Positions 4,654 to 7,549 of a stretch of DNA of 7,549 bases are shown in pieces; within the stretch, counting starts at the first letter, position 1, and the number at the start of each line of letters is the position of its first letter. The translations under genes and the position numbers were made by a program. The notes below the pieces were generated by a model. The model did no database searches, had not been told where the DNA came from, and saw only the letters and a program-made list of their open reading frames with translations. Source of the stretch: Coriobacteriia bacterium (GTDB taxonomy: Bacteria; Actinomycetota; Coriobacteriia; WRKU01); the NCBI GenBank assembly GCA_009784095.1, contig WRDL01000069.1, positions 1-7,549 of the forward strand, in the 5' to 3' direction.

Positions 4654-5955
4654 ATGAAACAATCAAGCTTTTTCGATGACTCGGTCAGCGAGGCACGTGC
4701 TCAAGTAGCACCGCTTGCCGTACGAATGCGTCCTCGTACTCTCGACGAGTTCGTCGGACAGGACGAGGTGGTCGGTGAAGGCACGTGGCTGCGACGGGTG
4801 ATCGCCGCAGATGCACTTTCCTCGATCCTGCTCTTCGGTCCCGCGGGAACCGGTAAGACCAGTCTTGCGCGCATTATCGCGGCGTCGACCCAAGCCTACT
4901 TCGACGAAGTGTCGGCAATCGGAGGAACCGTCTCCGACCTGCGTAAATCGCTCGAGTCTGCCGCAAATCGCCTTGCGATCGAGGGGCAACGCACGATACT
5001 GTTCATCGATGAGATCCACCGCTTCAGCAAAAGTCAACAAGACGCCCTGCTCCATGCGGTCGAAGATCGCATCGTGGTCCTGATCGGGGCGACGACCGAG
5101 AATCCCTATTTCGAGGTGATCAGCGCACTGGTGTCGCGCTCACGTATCATCGAGCTTACCCTGCTCTCTGACGAGGAGGTCGCGCTTGTCGTCCGCCGTG
5201 CATTGACCGATGAGAGAGGGCTGGCAGGAAAGTATGTTGCCTCAGACGAGGTCATCGATGCGATCGCCGCGCTCGCCGGTGGAGACGCGCGTGTCGCACT
5301 CACCACATTGGAGCTTTCGTCGCAACTGGCGGATATGCAGCGACCGGATATCGCTGAGGGACCGAAAGTACTGACGCTCGATATGGTCAGTGATGCGATG
5401 CCGTCAAAACAGATCCCCTACGACAAGGGGGGTGACTACCATTACGATGTCATCAGCGCGTTCATCAAGTCGATGCGGGGGAGCGATCCCGATGCGGCGA
5501 TCTATTGGATGGCGCGAATGCTCCATGGGGGAGAGGATCCCAAGTTCATCGCGCGCCGTATGATGATCTTCGCCTCAGAAGATGTGGGAAACGCGGATCC
5601 GCGCGCGCTCCTGATAGCAGAAGCGGCATTCCGCAGCGCTGAGGTGATCGGTATGCCCGAGTGTCGCATCATACTTGCCCAAGCAGCGATCTATCTTTCG
5701 CTCGCACCGAAATCGAACGCCGCGATCATGGCGATCGATTCCGCACTCTCGATCGTGCGTGAGGGCAGCGAACATGGGGTGCCCAGCTATCTGAGGGATC
5801 GCCATCGTCCCGGCAGCGAGGAGTATGGCAAATATAAGTATCCGCACAACTATCCGGGCGCGAAGGTCGCGCAACAATACCTTCCGGACGCATTGAAGAA
5901 GACCACCTTCTATCGCGGGAGCGACCGTGGGTGGGAGGGGCAGCAAAGATCATGA
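4654..5955 (+). CDS. rarA: Replication-associated recombination protein A (RarA/MgsA), AAA+ ATPase
   Basis: A 433-residue clamp-loader-like AAA+ ATPase that acts at stalled or gapped replication forks together with single-stranded-DNA-binding protein. The N-terminus has the family's PLAVRMRPRTLDEFVGQ (20-36). Walker A is GPAGTGKT (62-69), Walker B ILFIDEIHRF (115-124), sensor 1 GATTEN (145-150), the arginine-finger region SRSR (161-164) and sensor 2 GGDARVAL (209-216). The C-terminal tetramerisation half includes KQIPYDKGGDYHYDVISAF (252-270), IASED/VGNADP-type helices (about 307-316) and the KYPHNYPG...QQYLP ending (395-411). Length is normal. ATG 4654 is forced: an in-frame TAG lies at 4642 and the next Met (25) would remove conserved sequence. 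Its start lacks a nearby ribosome binding site. A LexA box lies 80 bases upstream, and the stop overlaps the next gene by four bases (ATGA), so it heads a coupled operon with the kinase gene and uvrB. Confidence 0.96.
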   Translation: MKQSSFFDDSVSEARAQVAPLAVRMRPRTLDEFVGQDEVVGEGTWLRRVIAADALSSILLFGPAGTGKTSLARIIAASTQAYFDEVSAIGGTVSDLRKSLESAANRLAIEGQRTILFIDEIHRFSKSQQDALLHAVEDRIVVLIGATTENPYFEVISALVSRSRIIELTLLSDEEVALVVRRALTDERGLAGKYVASDEVIDAIAALAGGDARVALTTLELSSQLADMQRPDIAEGPKVLTLDMVSDAMPSKQIPYDKGGDYHYDVISAFIKSMRGSDPDAAIYWMARMLHGGEDPKFIARRMMIFASEDVGNADPRALLIAEAAFRSAEVIGMPECRIILAQAAIYLSLAPKSNAAIMAIDSALSIVREGSEHGVPSYLRDRHRPGSEEYGKYKYPHNYPGAKVAQQYLPDALKKTTFYRGSDRGWEGQQRS

Positions 5956-6425
5956 TCATTGTCGTGACCGGACCTATCTGTGCAGGCAAGAGCACCTACA
6001 TCGCTCACCGTGAAAAAGAGTTACAAGAACAGGGTGTCGCGGTACGGACGCTACCACTCGATACCATGGGGCACTCGGTTCTGACCGAGATATATGGTCC
6101 GAATATCGATCGCGCCTGGATCGCGCAGAAGGTATTCTCCGATCCTGAGGAACTCAAGAAGCTCGAAGAGATCGTCCATCCCCTCGTTTTCGAGAGAGCG
6201 CATCGCTACTCCGAAGAGTTCCTTACCGACAATCCCGACGGGGTCGTCCTCATCGAGACCGCCATCCCGCTCTCGGAGACCGACCATCCTTGGATCCGTG
6301 ATGCCCAGTTCATCGTTTTGGACGAACCCTTTGAGACGAGACTCGAGCGTGCGCTGAACCGCGGTATGAGCACCGAACAGTTCGTGCTGCGCGACAATGC
6401 GCAACGGAAGTATCGTTATGAATAG
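5952..6425 (+). CDS. CoaE-like P-loop kinase (dephospho-CoA kinase family), compact form
   Basis: The 157-residue protein has a P-loop GPICAGKS (7-14), the D37 position of the CoaE 'D-x-D' region (LPLDTMGHSVL), the CoaE hallmark IDRAWIAQKVFSDPEELKKLEEIVHPLV (52-79, with R54 and H76-P77), a core strand VVLIETAIPL (98-107), and lid-like MSTEQFVLRDNAQRKYR (139-155). CoaE adds the 3'-phosphate to dephospho-CoA, the last step of coenzyme A synthesis. It is shorter than usual (about 200 residues): roughly 20 residues are missing between D37 and R54, and the protein stops right after the lid, without the usual final ADxVIxN strand. The P-loop lacks the second glycine of the common GGIGSGKS. ATG 5952 overlaps the rarA stop by four bases and follows GGAGGGG at 5933-5940; GTG 5931 is a less likely start. 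A coaE gene also lies near uvrB in mycobacteria. Whether this protein still makes CoA is uncertain. Confidence 0.75.
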   Translation: MIIVVTGPICAGKSTYIAHREKELQEQGVAVRTLPLDTMGHSVLTEIYGPNIDRAWIAQKVFSDPEELKKLEEIVHPLVFERAHRYSEEFLTDNPDGVVLIETAIPLSETDHPWIRDAQFIVLDEPFETRLERALNRGMSTEQFVLRDNAQRKYRYE

Positions 6426-6449
6426 GTGGCAAGAAAAGGGCATCGTCGT

Positions 6450-7549
<1,100 letters not shown>

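Overview
The window looks like chromosome of a moderately GC-rich Gram-positive bacterium. My best guess is an actinobacterium of the Coriobacteriia type. The reasons are a LexA box of Gram-positive/actinobacterial form, a coaE-like gene next to uvrB (an arrangement I recall from mycobacteria), and a hisS-aspS-rarA neighbourhood. The lineage is inferred from gene content and was not tested by a search. Nothing in the window looks like a phage, insertion sequence or CRISPR array.

Positions 1-415 (left edge): a small XRE-type repressor gene reads leftward. Two bases after its stop begins a partial second gene that runs off the window. The upstream gap (286-415) holds a well-formed leftward promoter whose -10 and spacer are covered by a perfect inverted repeat, with a related half-site at the -35. 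This is the layout of an autorepressed regulator cassette.

Positions 416-4216 (rightward block): an Rrf2-family regulator with three iron-sulfur-type cysteines, then hisS, aspS and a 58-residue unrecognised small protein. The Rrf2 gene has an odd start: the strongest ribosome binding site points to an ACG codon where relatives would have ATG.

Positions 4217-4653: a gap of about 440 bases that is not empty. It contains a structured RNA of about 185 nt whose ends form a nearly perfect 25-bp stem. Its shape, size and position between aspS and rarA suggest 6S RNA. Next come a pyrimidine-rich spacer, a textbook LexA (SOS) box and an extended -10 element.

Positions 4654-7549: rarA, a compact CoaE-like P-loop kinase gene overlapping it by 4 bases, and the first half of uvrB, which runs off the right edge. 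The LexA box ahead of rarA suggests that replication-fork maintenance (RarA) and nucleotide excision repair (UvrB) are induced together by DNA damage, with the kinase gene carried between them.

The most notable points are the probable 6S RNA, the SOS-controlled rarA-coaE-uvrB operon, the non-standard Rrf2 start and the shortened CoaE-like protein. I did not find a wholly new multi-gene system.
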